Positions 24,268 to 35,920 of a stretch of DNA of 64,000 nucleotides are shown here, piece after piece; the stretch's first letter is position 1, and each line of letters opens with the position of its first letter. A program made the translations under genes and the position numbers. The notes beneath the pieces are model-generated. The model was not told the origin of the DNA. It saw only the letters and a program-made list of their open reading frames with translations, and ran no database searches. Source of the stretch: Tragulus kanchil (lineage: Eukaryota > Chordata > Mammalia > Artiodactyla > Tragulidae); the NCBI GenBank assembly GCA_022376925.1, contig JAIOJX010000025.1:6231141-6295140 (forward strand), in the 5' to 3' direction.

Positions 24268-26750
24268 TGACTCAGGTTTGTGAGACATCTGACCTCCACC
24301 CAAAGGTGGGCTACTGAGACAAGCTTCAGAAACAAACCTATTTTGCATTAATATACCCTAACACCAAAAGACTGTCCAGGAACCAAACCTGGATTTAACA
24401 TTCATTGAAACATCTTTTTCTCCCTAAAATCTCCCTCATTTTTATCAAAAACTTCTCTAACATTCCTTGAGACTGCTGTACCTGTTAGTGAGATAACCAT
24501 TCTAATGTATTTGATAAAGTTACTGGAAACTAAGAGTTCCAGTTTCTGTGCAGTTCAGAGAGAAAAGATCAATGTTTCAATTGGTTTACAAAGTATAATT
24601 TACCAAATTACTATTAAGTCACAATCAGAGCATATCTGCCAGTTCATTCAGTTCTTTTGTTAACCTTTGTGAAGTCACCAGGGTTTCCATTAGAATCTTC
24701 TAAATTCTTACCCAGTTCTAAAACTGGTACTTATCCAAGAGTCCTTTTAGTGATCTTCTTGAAGAGGAACCAATTTTTAAAAACTTGGTTAGTGTTATGA
24801 CAATATTTTAAGAGAGTAACTAGAATTACAACTGATAACATTTTACCCAAACATACCAGAATTTCAGGATCTTTATATAATCTCTAGGATATCCATATTA
24901 GTAACATTTAACCGGAGACATTATTTGAAAATATTTTTCATTTAACTTAACATACAAAATGAATCTAATTAGTGTAATCTCTCTTTGGGATGCCTCAGGG
25001 GCCCTCTAAAGCAATCCAAAATTAGTTAGAAGTCAAAAGTATTTTATTAGAATGATTTAGGACATCCTGTCAGCAAATATCAAAAAGGTTTAGAACACTC
25101 AGTCAGAAAATGTGCCCTCCTAACAGAGAGAAAAGCCAAATTTTTGTACCAGATTACCTTCAAATTCAAAGGTAAACTCAATCTATTTTAAACATAGTCA
25201 TAACCATGTATAAAATTCTTTTCAGAGTCCACTTTTCACAAACCTTCTTGCCACTTTCTGTACCTTTTACTTTGTTTTTCCCTCCTGAAAGAGCCATTTG
25301 TAAGTCAGACGTACTTTATAAAATTAAACTCTGTTCCTCATATCTTCCTTATTGAAAATACATATCCTACCTTTCCCAAGTAACCAAGAACTAGCATTTT
25401 ATAAATTGGTGAGCAGAAATACCAGTGATATTTCCCAAGTAACCAAGAACTAGCATTTTATAAATTGGTGAGCAGAAATACCAGTGATAATTTTCAAAAG
25501 CAAACATTTATTAATAGTCCCAAGTCTCTTTAGCTTTTCTGTTAGAAGAAATTAGTGTTCAGCAAAAACTTTATACTATTTGGAAATAACCTAGCTATCT
25601 AATAGATTTCCATCACCTAGTTTAGCATAACCCTCAGAAATCCAAGCCACCTCAATCTAGAGACACTGTTTTAGATACTCTAAAGCATAGTTATTCCCAA
25701 TAGTCCATCTAAAAGCCCATATTTTAATTACAGTTTTAAAAAGTTTCTCACTCAAGTTACTCTCCTTGTTGACAAAACCTGCAATAGGTATAATACTTAA
25801 CTTATTAAACCTAGGCATAATGAAAATATTCTGCTTAATGACTCTTAGACATGTCCGTATTAGACCAAACAAATTCTAATACCAGGTATTTAATATTGAA
25901 TATTTCCTAGTTCACATGAACCTGAAATTCATTTAGGTTAACCTTTTTTGAATTTAGAGTTATTTGATTTATAAGTGTTTATTTTTCTTTAGGCCAATTT
26001 GACAGAGCTCATTGTCAAAATAACCTCAGCATTATTATCTAAAGACAAAGACACACATTCAGACATACATATATCTGGCCAGAGACACACACTGAGACAT
26101 ACATCAATCTGAATAGACAGAGATCTCAGAGTTTTCTGCTTGAAATTTTAAGTGTCTCTTTATCCTCATCCTTTTTTTTTTTTTCCTTTTTTGACTTGAA
26201 GTTCTCTTGTTTATTGCTGGAGTCTGAAGGACATGATAAGAGTTAGCTTCAGGTTTTTTCTAGACCTGCTTTTGTTTTTCAAGCAGGGTCAGAGCTCAAA
26301 AGAAATTTTCTTTTTCCTTTTCCTTTTTTTTTTTTTAACAAGCCATCTTTCTTCTAATTGCACATGCAAAAAGAACCAGTTTTATAATCTTAGATTTTAT
26401 TTTAACCAGTTTCCTCCAGAGTCTGAAGAATGTCATCTTTTCTCTTCACGGTCATAGCTTTATAGCAAGTACAACGCTTTTTTTTTTTTTCCTTACAAAA
26501 GCTCCAATAACCTCCCTTCACTAGTTTGCCCTGTGCTTCCTGGAGCTGTCTTAGAAGACATATACATGGGCATTATTGTTCCGAGGGTTCAGAATTCCCC
26601 GTATGTTACCCCGTTGTTTCCCAAGAAGGTCACCTACCAGCAGGAATCTGTCAGAGGCCTCAAACACCCGTGGCTCCTTTCGGTCATCTCCTCACACTGA
26701 TACATACAAATTTCGCTTTCTGTGAGCCGTCACTATTCTGGTCCCAGGGA
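24268..26750 (-). mobile_element. Internal and distal part of a class II retrovirus-like insertion (degenerate, non-coding)
   Basis: Sequence between the host Bov-tA (left) and the primer-binding site (right). Minus-strand sequence next to the primer-binding site (about 26520-26750) looks like a retroviral leader, including a splice-donor-like GGTAGGTGA. Further left it is AT-rich with no gag, pol or env reading frame that I can identify. The left end, read on the minus strand, finishes in CA next to CCAGGG but does not resemble the LTR at 26772. A 59-bp tandem repeat is at 25372-25489. This could be a non-autonomous element or a rearranged provirus. Confidence 0.5.
25372..25489. repeat. 59-bp tandem duplication
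   Basis: Exact two-unit repeat, 25372-25430 and 25431-25489, each starting TTTCCCAAGTAACCAAGAAC. It lies in the AT-rich interior of the retrovirus-like insertion. The length is unrelated to the 1.1-kb series. Confidence 0.93.
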
Positions 26751-26769
26751 GCCCCACGTTTGGGCGCCA
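26751..26769 (-). other. Retroviral primer-binding site, tRNA-Lys type
   Basis: Plus strand GCCCCACGTTTGGGCGCCA; on the minus strand this starts TGGCGCCCAAACGTGGGGC, the Lys-type primer-binding site of betaretrovirus-like (ERV-K, class II) elements with one extra A. It lies two bases from the LTR edge, as it should. The duplicated copy is at 27873-27891. Confidence 0.85.
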
Positions 26770-26771
26770 TT

Positions 26772-27309
26772 TGCCACAGCATGTCAGCAGGGTACATAGA
26801 GAATAGTGGGCGCAGTGAGACATTAAGAAATACACACACATAGAGACAGAGGGAAAGGATGGAATAGGGAACTCTAGACCTCTTGGATCACGGCCCTGAG
26901 CACATTCACCAGTCCACTTTTATTGAGAGCTTAAGCATCCAGGTGTTTGTAAGGAACGATATTAACATGGGCTGGAGTCAGTCACAGCCCTGATCAATAA
27001 TTACCCTCGTGACTCTAAGTTGCTTACGTTATCTCCTTAATGGAAAGGGCGCACTACAGCTGAGGGGAAACTAGACCAGCAAGAAGTTAAGGAGTCTGTC
27101 CTGTGTGTACACGCAGCGTTCTAATGTGCAGTGACCCAGCGTTCCAAAGTCCACCGCAGATCGCCCACCTGTTGCTCATCAGTATGACCCAGCTAATGAG
27201 CCCATGTGAATCAAATCACTTGTTTTTGTCTTAGTTCTTTCATTTCCAAGATGTTTTTCCCCTGGCTCGAGTAAAGCTGCAAAGGCCTCCACTGGTTTGT
27301 TTCCTCACA
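26772..27309 (-). mobile_element. Class II endogenous retrovirus LTR (first copy)
   Basis: A 538-bp segment that on the minus strand starts TGTGAGGAAAC and ends GCTGTGGCA, followed by the primer-binding site. A polyadenylation signal AATAAA (minus strand) lies at 26919-26924, placing the R region. Directly outside it is CCCTGG, the 6-bp repeat also found at the far end of the insertion; six bases is the usual size for class II elements. It is therefore the 5' LTR of the insertion. I see no matching 3' LTR at 24268. Confidence 0.8.
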
Positions 27310-27893
27310 CCCTGGGACTTGAAGTTCTCTTGTTTATTGCTGGAGTCTGAAGGACATGATAAGAGTTAGCTTCAGGTTTTTTCTAGACCTGCTTTTGTTT
27401 TTCAAGCAGGGTCAGAGCTCAAAAGAAATTTTCTTTTTCCTTTTCCTTTTTTTTTTTTAACAAGCCATCTTTCTTCTAATTGCACATGCAAAAAGAACCA
27501 GTTTTATAATCTTAGATTTTATTTTAACCAGTTTCCTCCAGAGTCTGAAGAATGTCATCTTTTCTCTTCACGGTCATAGCTTTATAGCAAGTACAACGCT
27601 TTTTTTTTTTTTCCTTACAAAAGCTCCAATAACCTCCCTTCACTAGTTTGCCCTGTGCTTCCTGGAGCTGTCTTAGAAGACATATACATGGGCATTATTG
27701 TTCCGAGGGTTCAGAATTCCCCGTATGTTACCCCGTTGTTTCCCAAGAAGGTCACCTACCAGCAGGAATCTGTCAGAGGCCTCAAACACCCGTGGCTCCT
27801 TTCGGTCATCTCCTCACACTGATACATACAAATTTCGCTTTCTGTGAGCCGTCACTATTCTGGTCCCAGGGAGCCCCACGTTTGGGCGCCATT

Positions 27894-28431
27894 TGCCACA
27901 GCATGTCAGCAGGGTACATAGAGAATAGTGGGCGCAGTGAGACATTAAGAAATACACACACATAGAGACAGAGGGAAAGGATGGAATAGGGAACTCTAGA
28001 CCTCTTGGATCACGGCCCTGAGCACATTCACCAGTCCACTTTTATTGAGAGCTTAAGCATCCAGGTGTTTGTAAGGAACGATATTAACATGGGCTGGAGT
28101 CAGTCACAGCCCTGATCAATAATTACCCTCGTGACTCTAAGTTGCTTACGTTATCTCCTTAATGGAAAGGGCGCACTACAGCTGAGGGGAAACTAGACCA
28201 GCAAGAAGTTAAGGAGTCTGTCCTGTGTGTACACGCAGCGTTCTAATGTGCAGTGACCCAGCGTTCCAAAGTCCACCGCAGATCGCCCACCTGTTGCTCA
28301 TCAGTATGACCCAGCTAATGAGCCCATGTGAATCAAATCACTTGTTTTTGTCTTAGTTCTTTCATTTCCAAGATGTTTTTCCCCTGGCTCGAGTAAAGCT
28401 GCAAAGGCCTCCACTGGTTTGTTTCCTCACA
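27894..28431 (-). mobile_element. Class II endogenous retrovirus LTR (second copy, within duplication 9)
   Basis: Duplicate of 26772-27309, with its own primer-binding site copy at 27873-27891. It borders the 3' half of the Bov-tA host element at 28432, so this copy shows the true right edge of the insertion. Confidence 0.8.
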
Positions 28432-28560
28432 CCCTGGGTCAAGAAGATCTCCTGGAGAAGGAAATGGCAACCCACTCCAGTATTCTTGCCTGGGAAATCC
28501 CATGGATAGAGGAGACTGGCGGGTTACAAAGTCCATGGGGTCTCAAAGAGTCAGACGTGG
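28432..28560 (+). mobile_element. Bov-tA SINE, 3' part
   Basis: Continues the element begun at 24189: CCCTGGGTCAAGAAGATC, then GAGAAGGAAATGGCAACCCA, TATTCTTGCCTGGGAAATCC and GTCAGACGTGGTTGAGCATG. The left half and this half share CCCTGG, consistent with target-site duplication by the intervening insertion. Confidence 0.88.
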
Positions 28561-28640
28561 TTGAGCATGCATGCACATAATGCATGTATATACATGCATA
28601 CACATGCATATATATATATATATACATAGATGCATGTATA
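28561..28640. repeat. CATGCATA/TA-rich microsatellite
   Basis: Imperfect ATGCATG and TATATA runs directly after the Bov-tA 3' end, including a pure (TA)n stretch near 28609-28623. Probably grew from the SINE tail. Confidence 0.8.
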
Positions 28641-28658
28641 AAATGAGAATCACAGTCT

Positions 28659-30661
28659 GTCTCTGACTTGGAGAAATTCTATCAGTATGATTTCATTCAT
28701 TTGCCATTTTTTTAGTAATCTTGATCAATGAAAGGATGCCTTGAGATCAGGCCTGTGGTTAGGTGAACAAATCACTAAATTATATTGAGTCAGAGTATGG
28801 AAAATTTAGCAAAGCATAACTTCCAGGGGAAGGTCATTTTAAGTAGGGTAGATTCTAGTGTTAGCACACAGATACTGTTATTCAGGCAGGATTGCTGCTC
28901 AGCAGTTTAAAAGATGCTCTTCAATGGTTAGTCTGAGAATTTGGAATTATGAAGTCAAATATAGTTATTCTTAGAGGGTAGAGCTAAAATATGTTGTTTA
29001 GGAATATTTGTACATCATAAGCAATTGTCCATATAGCCTGTCTGGGGAAGAAGTGTGCTGTCTTAGTCCTCTTTTAATCATCTTGAAGATAGTATTATGT
29101 TGTTAGGATAGAGATTTCTGCAATAAAATCTCATAAGGCTGATTTGTTTTATCAGCTCAGACTTTACCTTGAGGACATACTGCATGAATTACACAGAAAT
29201 TGTCACTATAGTTGCTACTTAGTGTTTGCAGAATCTTGAAGGTAAGAGCACTACGACTTGAAGATGAAAGCTGTTGCATCAAATAATTTGAGAGAGCAGA
29301 GGAAACGAAGTAATGCATTGTTAAAATGGCTAGATTTTCAGAGCAGTTATATACTCTACATGACGATGCAAAGAATATCACCTACATTGAGTTTAATTAT
29401 GTCAAGTGGGCGTAACTACAAATTGTCACTCAAATTTTTGAGGAGGAGAGAATGCGCGTTCTTGCCTGTCACTGATGAATCATTTTATGTAGATCTTACT
29501 GCTTGACTCCTGACCATCGACCATGTGCTTCTTGTTCACCTCTGGCCTCTGTTCTCCAGAGTTCAACATCTTCTTGAGTTCACACACTGTATCCTCAGCC
29601 TTTGCCTTTGGAGCCTCAGGGTCTGGCTTTGGGCTCTATAGCATCCACATGACTTTTACGTCTCTGACTTGGAGAAATTCTATCAGTATGATTTCATTCA
29701 TTTGCCATTTTTAGTAATCTTGATCAATGAAAGGATGCCTTGAGATCAGGCCTGTGGTTAGGTGAACAAATCACTAAATTATATTGAGTCAGAGTATGGA
29801 AAATTTAGCAAAGCATAACTTCCAGGGGAAGGTCATTTTAAGTAGGGTAGATTCTAGTGTTAGCACACAGATACTGTTATTCAGGCAGGATTGCTGCTCA
29901 GCAGTTTAAAAGATGCTCTTCAATGGTTAGTCTGAGAATTTGGAATTATGAAGTCAAATATAGTTATTCTTAGAGGGTAGAGCTAAAATATGTTGTTTAG
30001 GAATATTTGTACATCATAAGCAATTGTCCATATAGCCTGTCTGGGGAAGAAGTGTGCTGTCTTAGTCCTCTTTTAATCATCTTGAAGATAGTATTATGTT
30101 GTTAGGATAGAGATTTCTGCAATAAAATCTCATAAGGCTGATTTGTTTTATCAGCTCAGACTTTACCTTGAGGACATACTGCATGAATTACACAGAAATT
30201 GTCACTATAGTTGCTACTTAGTGTTTGCAGAATCTTGAAGGTAAGAGCACTACGACTTGAAGATGAAAGCTGTTGCATCAAATAATTTGAGAGAGCAGAG
30301 GAAACGAAGTAATGCATTGTTAAAATGGCTAGATTTTCAGAGCAGTTATATACTCTACATGACGATGCAAAGAATATCACCTACATTGAGTTTAATTATG
30401 TCAAGTGGGCGTAACTACAAATTGTCACTCAAATTTTTGAGGAGGAGAGAATGCGCGTTCTTGCCTGTCACTGATGAATCATTTTATGTAGATCTTACTG
30501 CTTGACTCCTGACCATCGACCATGTGCTTCTTGTTCACCTCTGGCCTCTGTTCTCTCCAGAGTTCAACATCTTCTTGAGTTCACACACTGTATCCTCAGC
30601 CTTTGCCTTTGGAGCCTCAGGGTCTGGCTTTGGGCTCTATAGCATCCACATGACTTTTTAC
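28659..30661. repeat. Tandem duplication 10 (period about 1001 bp)
   Basis: Copy 1 is 28659-29659 and copy 2 is 29660-30661. This is the shortest period of the series. The junction shares GTCTCTG (7 bp) with both flanks. Differences are T-run length near 28710 versus 29710 and CT insertions near 30552. The content is AT-rich; antiparallel frames of 74 and 82 codons at 29157-29506 recur at 30156-30505 and have no recognisable domain. Confidence 0.94.
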
Positions 30662-31174
30662 GTCTCTGCAAGATAGCACTGTAACTTCTGACATATATTC
30701 ACCTTCATAGTCCAAGCCAGCAGATGGAACATGGCTTACCTATAAGTGTATTTCTATTCTTTGGAACAAGAAGGAAGCTTTCTTAAGGACAACAGAAATA
30801 ACATCATCATCTTTCCTCCCTGCTGCTCCTGACATTGGGGATGCACCAATAGGATATGTTGGGATTTCTGCCAAGAGGTAAGGCAGATGTTGCTCAGTTG
30901 TGTGGCTGAATAAAGGTCTTTTCTTCTGAATTCAGAATTTTAACACTGCAAAAATTGGAGGGCTGAAATAGTAAGAGCTGTTTCAGAGCCAGCGCCCACC
31001 TAGCCCATCCAGAGTGCACGGTGTTTCTCCCCCTCTCCTGGCTCCCTTCTCATAGCCAAGTGCCTTCTCATCCCCTTCACCCAATAATTTGTCAGAATTT
31101 CAATAAATCATGTTTGAGGTTAGCTCTCTGAACACTACCAGAATTTTAGTTTCCTCTCGATTCCTGAAGTGAGG

Positions 31175-31380
31175 GACTCAGACACTTCTGGATTTCAAAT
31201 CCTGGCTTTGTGATCTTAGTGAGATGAATTTTAACCTCTTTAGATCTCATTTTCCTTCGCAGTAAAGAGGATTGTTATGGCGGTGGTTATTATTGTCGGT
31301 CACTATTTCAGGCTTGCTGTGAGGACTGAAGATGATGCATGTAAAATAACTAGAGCATAGCACACATTCTATTAGTCAGC
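31175..31380 (+). mobile_element. MIR SINE (first copy)
   Basis: Order of landmarks fits MIR: ATCCTGGCTTTGTGATCTTA, TTAACCTCTTTAGATCTCAT, GCTTGCTGTGAGGACTGAAG and AGAGCATAGCACACATTCTA, corresponding to the consensus 'tgtgaccttgggcaag ... cctcagtttcctc ... gttgtgaggatt ... gcctggcacatag'. Old and diverged. Confidence 0.8.
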
Positions 31381-32277
31381 CTTGCCAGGAGAGAGCATTT
31401 TGTTTCATCAGAGTCTGGACCTTGGAGTGTGTAGGAAGCTTCCCATGAGTCAGGGGTTACGCTGTCCTCAAGCACATGCTCCCCAGAGTTATCAAGGGTC
31501 ATCTTTGGGTGTCTAGTACCAGTTGTAAACTACTTTTGGAGTTATGTGTCTGTTATGTTGAATGCTTCAGGAAATTCTTGTAAAAAAGTCACATTTTGGT
31601 CATAGTTGTGCACTGCAAATTAAGGAGAGCAACACCCTTCCAAGGCTATGGAGGGATCACCAGCAGAGTTACGCTAAAGGGCTGTTGTCAAAGGACCGTA
31701 AGCTTGTGAGGGTCTCTCAGTCACGGAAGCTGGATGCTATAGGTCAGGTCTGTTTGTCGAGGGTAATGTGAGGGCTCCGTAAGCCAATGGAACATATATT
31801 CACCTTCATAGTCCAAGCCAGCAGATGGAACATGGCTTACCTATAAGTGTATTTCTATTCTTTGGAACAAGAAGGAAGCTTTCTTAAGGACAACAGAAAT
31901 AACATCATCATCTTTCCTCCCTGCTGCTCCTGACATTGGGGATGCACCAATAGGATATGTTGGGATTTCTGCCAAGAGGTAAGGCAGATGTTGCTCAGTT
32001 GTGTGGCTGAATAAAGGTCTTTTCTTCTGAATTCAGAATTTTAACACTGCAAAAATTGGAGGGCTGAAATAGTAAGAGCTGTTTCAGAGTCAGCGCTTCC
32101 ACCTAGCCCATCCAGAGTGCACGGTGTTTCTCCCCCTCTCCTGGCTCCCTTCTCATAGCCAAGTGCCTTCTCATCCCCTTCACCCAATAATTTGTCAGAA
32201 TTTCAATAAATCATGTTTGAGGTTAGCTCTCTGAACACTACCAGAATTTTAGTTTCCTCTCGATTCCTGAAGTGAGG

Positions 32278-32483
32278 GACTCAGACACTTCTGGATTTCA
32301 AATCCTGGCTTTGTGATCTTAGTGAGATGAATTTTAACCTCTTTAGATCTCATTTTCCTTCGCAGTAAAGAGGATTGTTATGGCGGTGGTTATTATTGTC
32401 GGTCACTATTTCAGGCTTGCTGTGAGGACTGAAGATGATGCATGTAAAATAACTAGAGCATAGCACACATTCTATTAGTCAGC
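32278..32483 (+). mobile_element. MIR SINE (second copy, within duplication 11)
   Basis: Duplication copy of the MIR at 31175. Confidence 0.8.
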
Positions 32484-32921
32484 CTTGCCAGGAGAGAGCA
32501 TTTTGTTTCATCAGAGTCTGGACCTTGGAGTGTGTAGGAAGCTTCCCATGAGTCAGGGGTTACGCTGTCCTCAAGCACATGCTCCCCAGAGTTATCAAGG
32601 GTCATCTTTGGGTGTCTAGTACCAGTTGTAAACTACTTTTGGAGTTATGTGTCTGTTATGTTGAATGCTTCAGGAAATTCTTGTAAAAAAGTCACATTTT
32701 GGTCATAGTTGTGCACTGCAAATTAAGGAGAGCAACACCCTTCCAAGGCTATGGAGGGATCACCAGCAGAGTTACGCTAAAGGGCTGTTGTCAAAGGACC
32801 GTAAGCTTGTGAGGGTCTCTCAGTCACGGAAGCTGGATGCTATAGGTCAAGTCTGTCAAAATCTGAAAACCTGAGGTTTTCATGCTGGAGGGTATGTGAT
32901 GTGATTCCCTAGGGCTCTCAG

Positions 32922-35144
32922 ATATAACTGGGCTGATAAGCTGAGCTACTTTCTGGAAATCAGGCCAAAGAAATGTGTGCCAAAATTGTGGATAAACAGG
33001 GAGTACCTCCTTACTGCCTCCGGTTGTAGTGATGGACCAGGGAAGTAAGAATGCACTCAATTTAATTGCCTTGTATTAATGAAGAGCAAAAGGGCTCCTT
33101 GAATGACAGAGATGCATGACCTCCCCACTATTTCAAAACTCTAGGGAGACTACGGGTGCATGCAGTCACCTCCATTTGCTCACTTCTCCATGCATAGCAG
33201 AGACCTTTTCTGGTGGTGATAAGATTGCAACAATAACAGAAAAGTCATGAAAATGTACTGGTCTACTGTGACTTCTCTTTCATTTTTTATTTCATTTACC
33301 TTCTCTCTCTGTGTGTGCCTGTGTGTACATATGCAGAATATATATAAAACCATAGATAATTACACATATAAACACATTAATACAAAACACACATAATACA
33401 GAAGTCTGAGATTGGTTTTTGATAGAATAAAAGCTAATTTATATTTTAAATAAAGACTTAAAAACTAGTTCTTTTAAGTTTTGACCCAAAGCCTTGAAGA
33501 ATTTCCTCTTTTAAGATGAAAAAAATTTATATTTAGAATGTCAATTCCTGTTCAGTCTTCAATTGAATGATGCAAAGATAGAAACTATTTCCTTGGCAAA
33601 AAAGAAAAAAACCCTGAACCCTATGACCCAAGGCCTTGGAGAATTTCAGCTGAAATGCTGAATTTAATATGTCGAATGACACAGCATCTTTATTTTTAAA
33701 TGGAACAGCTCAATAAGATATTTACAGGAACACATGGTTTGAATGATAAAATATGTGTGAATAAGCTCTTAACAATTTATTCCATTTGCTGATACAAGTT
33801 GATACAAACACAAGTGCTTGAATGAGAACGGTTAGCTGTTTTGTGAATCTCCGTGTTGAACTCAATGGTCACAGAGAGAGAACAGACCTGCCAAATGACT
33901 AAAAAGTAGCTGGGGACTGCTAAAGCTAGATGAGGAGGAGTCCCTCTGGTACTCTGAGGCGTTCCTGACCACCTACAGCTTCCCACACAGCTCGGAACCT
34001 CCTCCCACGCTGCCCCCACCACTACCTCGCGTATATAACTGGGCTGATAAGCTGAGCTACTTTCTGGAAATCAGGCCAAAGAAATGTGTGCCAAAATTGT
34101 GGATAAACAGGGAGTACCTCCTTACTGCCTCCGGTTGTAGTGATGGACCAGGGAAGTAAGAATGCACTCAATTTAATTGCCTTGTATTAATGAAGAGCAA
34201 AAGGGCTCCTTGAATGACAGAGATGCATGACCTCCCCACTATTTCAAAACTCTAGGGAGACTACGGGTGCATGCAGTCACCTCCATTTGCTCACTTCTCC
34301 ATGCATAGCAGAGACCTTTTCTGGTGGTGATAAGATTGCAACAATAACAGAAAAGTCATGAAAATGTACTGGTCTACTGTGACTTCTCTTTCATTTTTTA
34401 TTTCATTTACCTTCTCTCTCTGTGTGTGCCTGTGTGTACATATGCAGAATATATATAAAACCATAGATAATTACACATATAAACACATTAATACAAAACA
34501 CACATAATACAGAAGTCTGAGATTGGTTTTTGATAGAATAAAAGCTAATTTATATTTTAAATAAAGACTTAAAAACTAGTTCTTTTAAGTTTTGACCCAA
34601 AGCCTTGAAGAATTTCCTCTTTTAAGATGAAAAAAATTTATATTTAGAATGTCAATTCCTGTTCAGTCTTCAATTGAATGATGCAAAGATAGAAACTATT
34701 TCCTTGGCAAAAAAGAAAAAAACCCTGAACCCTATGACCCAAGGCCTTGGAGAATTTCAGCTGAAATGCTGAATTTAATATGTCGAATGACACAGCATCT
34801 TTATTTTTAAATGGAACAGCTCAATAAGATATTTACAGGAACACATGGTTTGAATGATAAAATATGTGTGAATAAGCTCTTAACAATTTATTCCATTTGC
34901 TGATACAAGTTGATACAAACACAAGTGCTTGAATGAGAACGGTTAGCTGTTTTGTGAATCTCCGTGTTGAACTCAATGGTCACAGAGAGAGAACAGACCT
35001 GCCAAATGACTAAAAAGTAGCTGGGGACTGCTAAAGCTAGATGAGGAGGAGTCCCCTCTGGTACTCTGAGGCGTTCCTGACCACCTACAGCTTCCCACAC
35101 AGCTCGGAACCTCCTCCCACGCTGCCCCCACCACTACCTCGCGT
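32922..35144. repeat. Tandem duplication 12 (period 1111 bp)
   Basis: Copy 1 is 32922-34032 and copy 2 is 34033-35144. One extra C in copy 2 near 35053 is the only difference I noted. The junction shares TA. Content: AT-rich sequence with a TG-rich patch (about 33310-33330 and 34421-34441). The last 217 bp also begins duplication 13. Minus-strand frames of 70-81 codons at 33777-34022 and 34888-35212 have no recognisable domain. Confidence 0.94.
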
Positions 35145-35585
35145 AGGAGTTTATCTTTTCTAGCTATCATTACGAGTAGGGTAAAAACTACTTTTATAAA
35201 AACTACCCTCATGGTTACTGAAAGCTGAGGAGGAATACTTCATAAATCGTGGCTCATGACTCATAGTTTAAAGACTTAACTAGCAAGCATTTCTAAGATT
35301 TCTCCAGGACTAGATTTTTTCTCGTATGAAGATTACTTTCATTTCATCCACATCATAGCTGCAGTTTCTGGATGCAGTACTTGAGAACTTTTTGAATTCA
35401 ACCCTTTCCTTTACAGGGGCCTAAAGAAGATTGATGGCTCTTTCATTTATGCTTCCTCTAAACAGCAGTTTTCTTTTCAGAAAAGGTCTTTCAAAAATGG
35501 CCACTGTGTGCAAAGCACTCAACGGAGTTTACAAAGAGTTTCTTAAAAACAAAAGACACAATTGCAAAAGTCAACACACACAATC

Positions 35586-35920
35586 TGGGCTTCCCCTGGT
35601 GGTCCAGTGGGTAAGGACACCGCCTTGCAGTGCAAGGGACGCCGGTTCGATCCCTGGCCTGGGAAGATCCCACGTGCCGCGGAGCAGCTGGACCGATGTG
35701 TCCAATCACCGAGCCGGAGCTCTGGAGTGCATGCGCCCAGAGCCGGCGCTCTGCAGCGACAGACGCCACCACGATGGGAGGCCCACAGGAGCCAGAAGAA
35801 CAAAGACGGATGAAAATGGAGAAATGAAAGACCAATGGAAGTGGCCCGCCCGCTCCCCTCCCTCCGCAACCCGACGCCCGCCCAAAATAAATAAATAAAT
35901 CTTTTAAAAACATACACTCA
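35586..35920 (+). mobile_element. GC-rich tRNA-Glu SINE, best-preserved copy
   Basis: Head with GGTCCAGTGGGTAAGG (about 35601) and an intact B box GGTTCGATCCC (35644-35654), then the GC-rich body and a pyrimidine-rich segment, ending AATAAATAAATC plus an A-rich tail. Target-site duplication CACACACAATC at 35575-35585 and 35921-35931. Many CpGs remain, which implies a recent insertion. Frames of up to 155 codons on both strands cross the SINE and are not genes. Confidence 0.93.

Larger units (their letters stand above)
26194..28438. repeat. Tandem duplication 9 (period about 1122 bp), spanning the LTR
   Basis: Copy 1 is 26194-27316 and copy 2 is 27317-28438. Both contain the same leader, primer-binding site and LTR. 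The junction falls after CCCTGGG, i.e. in host Bov-tA sequence just outside the LTR. So the two LTR copies are not the 5' and 3' LTRs of a provirus; they come from the tandem duplication. Confidence 0.94.
30691..32855. repeat. Tandem duplication 11 (period about 1102 bp)
   Basis: Copy 1 is 30691-31752 and copy 2 about 31791-32855. A 38-nt stretch (31753-31790) matches neither. There are two extra bases and substitutions near 32090-32100. Each copy holds the same MIR element. A 69-codon frame at 31562-31771 has no recognisable domain. Confidence 0.94.

Noticed and set aside
26772..28431. Two same-orientation LTRs that might be the 5' and 3' LTRs of a short provirus
   Set aside because: Each LTR copy has its own primer-binding site and leader, and the junction between them contains host Bov-tA bases (CCCTGGG) outside the LTR. 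They are the two copies of tandem duplication 9.
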